A DNA stretch of 53,072 nucleotides from Ignavibacteria bacterium (lineage in GTDB: Bacteria > Bacteroidota > Ignavibacteria > Ignavibacteriales > Melioribacteraceae), in NCBI GenBank assembly GCA_012719345.1, contig JAAYAN010000048.1, positions 1 to 53,072 of the forward strand. The letters are read 5' to 3'. Below are positions 50,452 through 53,072 of the stretch, piece after piece. Every line of letters starts with the position of its first letter. Within the stretch, counting starts at the first letter, position 1. Below the pieces are notes generated by a model. It ran no database searches and was not told the origin of the DNA. It was given only the letters and a program-made list of their open reading frames with translations. The translations under genes and the position numbers were made by a program.

Positions 50452-51519
50452 TTAAAAAAGGTCTGTCTTATTATTCAGTTTAAGATGATCTACAACAAGT
50501 TTTACATCTTGCGCATTTTCTCGGTTACAAATAAGCAGCGCTTCAGGAGTATCAATTACTATTAATTTTTGTGCTCCTATTACTGCAGTAAATTTCCCAT
50601 CGGAAAAAATATATGAGTCTGATGTTTTTTCAGTATATACATTCCCAGATATAAAATTGTTAAGTTTATCTTTTTGAGATAACTGATAGACTGCTTCCCA
50701 GCTGCCCACATCATTCCAATCAAATAAACCCTTTATTAGATAAACAGAATTTGATTTTTCCATAATTCCATAATCTATTGAAATGCTTTTTAATTGACCG
50801 TAAACCTGAATTAAGGTTTCTGAAAATTTCTCCGTTCCGATAACTTCTTTTATTTCTTGAATTCCTTCATATAATTCAGGCATATATTTACGGATTTCAT
50901 TTATAATAAAATCAACTTTCCAGATGAACATCCCGGCATTCCAGAAAAAATCTCCTGCATCAACAAATCTTTCTGCGGTTGCTTTGTTTGGTTTTTCAGC
51001 AAATGTTAATACTTTATATACATTTTCGCTTACACTTTTTTCGCTGATTTGAATATAGCCGTAACCTATTTCGGGGCGAGAGGGTTGAATTCCTATTGTA
51101 CACAAAGAATTTTTTGAAGCTGCGAAATTTGCAGCTGTTAAAATTGTTGATTGAAATGTTTCAATATCCGGAATAAGATGATCAGCAGGCAGAACAACCA
51201 TTACAGCATCCGGATTTCGTTTTTGAACTATTACTGATGCTAGACCGATACAGGGAGCTGTGTTTTTACCAAAAGGTTCATCAATAATATTTTCAACAGG
51301 AATATCAGGAAGCTGCTGTTTAACCATCGGTTTTTGCGTTCTATTTGTAATAATAAGTATGTTTTCTTTTTTGACTATTCCTTCAAGTCTGTTTACAGTA
51401 TCCTGAATCATTGTGTTTTTACCGAAAATCTGTAAAAGCTGTTTGGGCTTTTTTTCTTTACTGCGCGGCCAGAATCTCGATCCAACTCCGCCAGCCATTA
51501 TTACTGCATAAATTTCCAT
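50452..51519 (-). CDS. mannose-1-phosphate guanylyltransferase
   Basis: This 355-residue nucleotidyltransferase makes GDP-mannose from mannose 1-phosphate and GTP. The signature MAGGVGSRFWPRSKEKKPKQLL is at the N-terminus, followed by EPFGKNTAPCIGLAS, VVLPADHLI, TFAEKPN and FFWNAGMFIW. The length fits the single-domain enzyme without the phosphomannose isomerase module. The GDP-mannose could feed the glycosyltransferases of this window. It starts one base into the stop codon of the upstream unknown gene. Confidence 0.93.
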   Translation of the reverse strand: MEIYAVIMAGGVGSRFWPRSKEKKPKQLLQIFGKNTMIQDTVNRLEGIVKKENILIITNRTQKPMVKQQLPDIPVENIIDEPFGKNTAPCIGLASVIVQKRNPDAVMVVLPADHLIPDIETFQSTILTAANFAASKNSLCTIGIQPSRPEIGYGYIQISEKSVSENVYKVLTFAEKPNKATAERFVDAGDFFWNAGMFIWKVDFIINEIRKYMPELYEGIQEIKEVIGTEKFSETLIQVYGQLKSISIDYGIMEKSNSVYLIKGLFDWNDVGSWEAVYQLSQKDKLNNFISGNVYTEKTSDSYIFSDGKFTAVIGAQKLIVIDTPEALLICNRENAQDVKLVVDHLKLNNKTDLF

Positions 51520-52340
51520 TACTTTGTTTCCTCCTTTAAAGCATTAATCCTTTCGCCAAAGATTTCTGCTTTATTTAAATACCCTGTTATATCAACTTCT
51601 TTCCCTCTTACTACTGCTACAATTACAATTAAACAAGCCCGTATCCCCTCAATTACCGGAGCTAATGCTAATATATTTTTTTCTCGTAATTGGCTTATTG
51701 CTTTGCTTGTAATAGTATGCATATCAGCAATAAGCGAAAAGCCTGATTGCCTGCTTAAATCTGCATTTTTCAAAAATACATCTTCGAAATATTCCAATTC
51801 TTCATCCGAATATTCATTTGTATTTAATCTTTTTAACAAAGGATCGATCTCTTTTACAGCTTCTAAAATTATCGATTCATATTCAGCAAGTTTTAGTTCA
51901 CTGTTTTTTGTTTTTTCAATACATTCTGATTGATTATTATTATCAATATTTTCTTTAATTTCTTCATCAATTTTAAATTCAACTTCAGTATCCTGCTTTT
52001 TCAATTCATTAAATATTTCAATAACTTTTTTTGGAGTACAAACATCAAGAGTGTTACTTAAATCCATAATAATTGAAGCGCTGTGCTCTTTAAATTTATC
52101 GCTTATTGTAAGATAATCGAAATTCCCCTGTTGAATAAACTGAAGAATCTGGTCAAGTTTAATTGCTAGTTTCGAAAATTCCGTTCTTCTTTTAAGCCTG
52201 TTTATTTCACCGGATAAATTATTGCATTCTTCAAGATGAGATTTTAATAAAGATACAATCTCTATTTTTTCAGTATTAAGCCGTAGGTTTTCTGCAGCTG
52301 TTGAAATACTTTGAATTAAATATTTATTTATCAGATTCAT
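51519..52340 (-). CDS. hypothetical helical protein between alr and the guanylyltransferase gene
   Basis: This 273-residue protein has no signal or membrane segment. It looks wholly helical: a leucine-patterned N-terminal half (to ~115), an acidic, Gln/Asn-rich linker (~115-150) and a second helical block (~150-270) with SLIADMHTITSKAISQLREKN. I do not recognise a domain. It lies on the minus strand with short gaps to alr (3 bases) and an overlap with the guanylyltransferase gene, so it is a conserved operon member candidate. Confidence 0.75.
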   Translation of the reverse strand: MNLINKYLIQSISTAAENLRLNTEKIEIVSLLKSHLEECNNLSGEINRLKRRTEFSKLAIKLDQILQFIQQGNFDYLTISDKFKEHSASIIMDLSNTLDVCTPKKVIEIFNELKKQDTEVEFKIDEEIKENIDNNNQSECIEKTKNSELKLAEYESIILEAVKEIDPLLKRLNTNEYSDEELEYFEDVFLKNADLSRQSGFSLIADMHTITSKAISQLREKNILALAPVIEGIRACLIVIVAVVRGKEVDITGYLNKAEIFGERINALKEETK

Positions 52341-52343
52341 CTA

Positions 52344-53072
52344 TCAGTTTTTATAAATTCTTTTTACTCTTTTGCTTATTCCGCACATAACTTCATACGG
52401 AATTGTTTTCATTATTCTCGTCCAATCCCATACAGTTACCTTCTGGCCGCCTTGTTCACCTAATAAAACAATGTCATCTCCTGCTTTTATATCATCAAAC
52501 CCGATATCGAACATAACTGTATCCATTGTAATTCTGCCTATCTGAGGATATTTTTTCCCGTTTATTATTCCGTAAATATTATTAGATAATTCCCTGTCGT
52601 AACCGTCAGCATAACCAATCGGAACAATCGCAATGTTAGTTTCTTGTTTGGCAATAAACATTCTGCCGTAACTTACAGATTCACCTTTCAAAATGTTTTT
52701 TATTCCGCTAACTTTCGATTTTAAACTCATAACTTGTTTTAACAGCATTTTTCCATCAGTCCTTTCGGATGGTGAAACTCCGTAAAGGATAATTCCCGGA
52801 CGGATCATATCAAAAATACTGTCTGATATTTCTAGAATTGCACTGCTGTTATTTGCATGAACAACCCCGTAGTTAATTCCCTCATTTTTTAATTCAATTA
52901 AAACATTTTTGAATCTTTCTAATTGAATGTTTGAAAATGATTTATCTTCTTCGTCAGCAGTTGCATAATGCGTATAAACCCCGTCAAGAGTAACTCCCGG
53001 TATTTCGGTGATTTTTTTAAGGAAATTAACAGCATTATAATGTTTTACGCCAATTCTTCCCATGCCTGTATC
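52344..53072 (-). CDS. alr: alanine racemase (partial, N-terminus beyond the window)
   Basis: This is a PLP enzyme making D-alanine for peptidoglycan. Visible: D-T-G-M-G-R-I-G at the edge, GVYTHYATADEEDKSF, HANNSSAILEI, DMIRPGIILYG, VSYGRMF, IVPIGYADGYDRELSNN with the catalytic Tyr, and IGRITMDTVMFDI in the C-terminal domain. The PLP lysine lies upstream, outside the window. The reading frame is open to base 53072, so the gene continues beyond the end. Confidence 0.94.
   Translation of the reverse strand, partial: DTGMGRIGVKHYNAVNFLKKITEIPGVTLDGVYTHYATADEEDKSFSNIQLERFKNVLIELKNEGINYGVVHANNSSAILEISDSIFDMIRPGIILYGVSPSERTDGKMLLKQVMSLKSKVSGIKNILKGESVSYGRMFIAKQETNIAIVPIGYADGYDRELSNNIYGIINGKKYPQIGRITMDTVMFDIGFDDIKAGDDIVLLGEQGGQKVTVWDWTRIMKTIPYEVMCGISKRVKRIYKN

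Overview
The window is AT-rich bacterial chromosome. The gene content points to the Bacteroidota/Chlorobiota side, most probably an Ignavibacteria-like organism (inference). Supporting evidence: a secreted subtilase with a C-terminal type IX secretion (T9SS) sorting domain; a GWxTD-domain protein; the Bacteroidota neighbours parA-parB-DUF5683; folP-cdaA; DUF2795 and DUF2279 proteins; and three upstream regions that fit the Bacteroidota promoter pattern TTG-N20-TAnnTTTG. Many genes start with TTG.

Region 1 (1-4900) is the accessory part. It holds six 42-bp tandem units, then an orphan gene visibly richer in G+C than its surroundings, then a two-gene unit made of a HEPN-like protein (Rx4H motif) and a patatin-like phospholipase, then a small lipoprotein. 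The gene-poor gaps are packed with palindromes, and diverged copies of a ~70-bp repeat lie on both sides of the HEPN/patatin pair. A potential H-type pseudoknot sits just upstream of the HEPN gene. This is the best candidate for an undescribed system; its defence or toxin role is inference only.

Region 2 (4908-20574, mostly +) is housekeeping: folP, the c-di-AMP cyclase cdaA, a glycosyltransferase, a UPF0173 hydrolase, parA-parB-DUF5683, a zinc-ribbon/Yip1 membrane protein, convergent ppx/gppA, aroQ with a small unknown partner, a MerR-type regulator, tRNA-Pro, purF, the large T9SS subtilase, pgsA and ftsY.

Region 3 (20605-40689, all -) is a series of tightly packed operons: M23 peptidase-DUF2795-holB-PSP1 (own promoter); DUF2279-glycosyltransferase-barrel protein-S41 protease-gamma-carbonic anhydrase-metallo-beta-lactamase-ybeY-DUF494-topA-xer-hpf-hprK; and HNH-trpS-scpA-scpB-rluB-lysS, closed by a clear terminator.

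Region 4 (40809-42438, +) has two tRNA-Arg genes in a diverged ~200-bp tandem duplication, then tadA and adk.

Region 5 (42435-53072, -) has ftsE, a methyltransferase, pdxA, the GWxTD protein and rho (with its own promoter), then folC, pyrD, pyrK, a mannose-1-phosphate guanylyltransferase, an unknown helical protein and alr, which runs off the window end.
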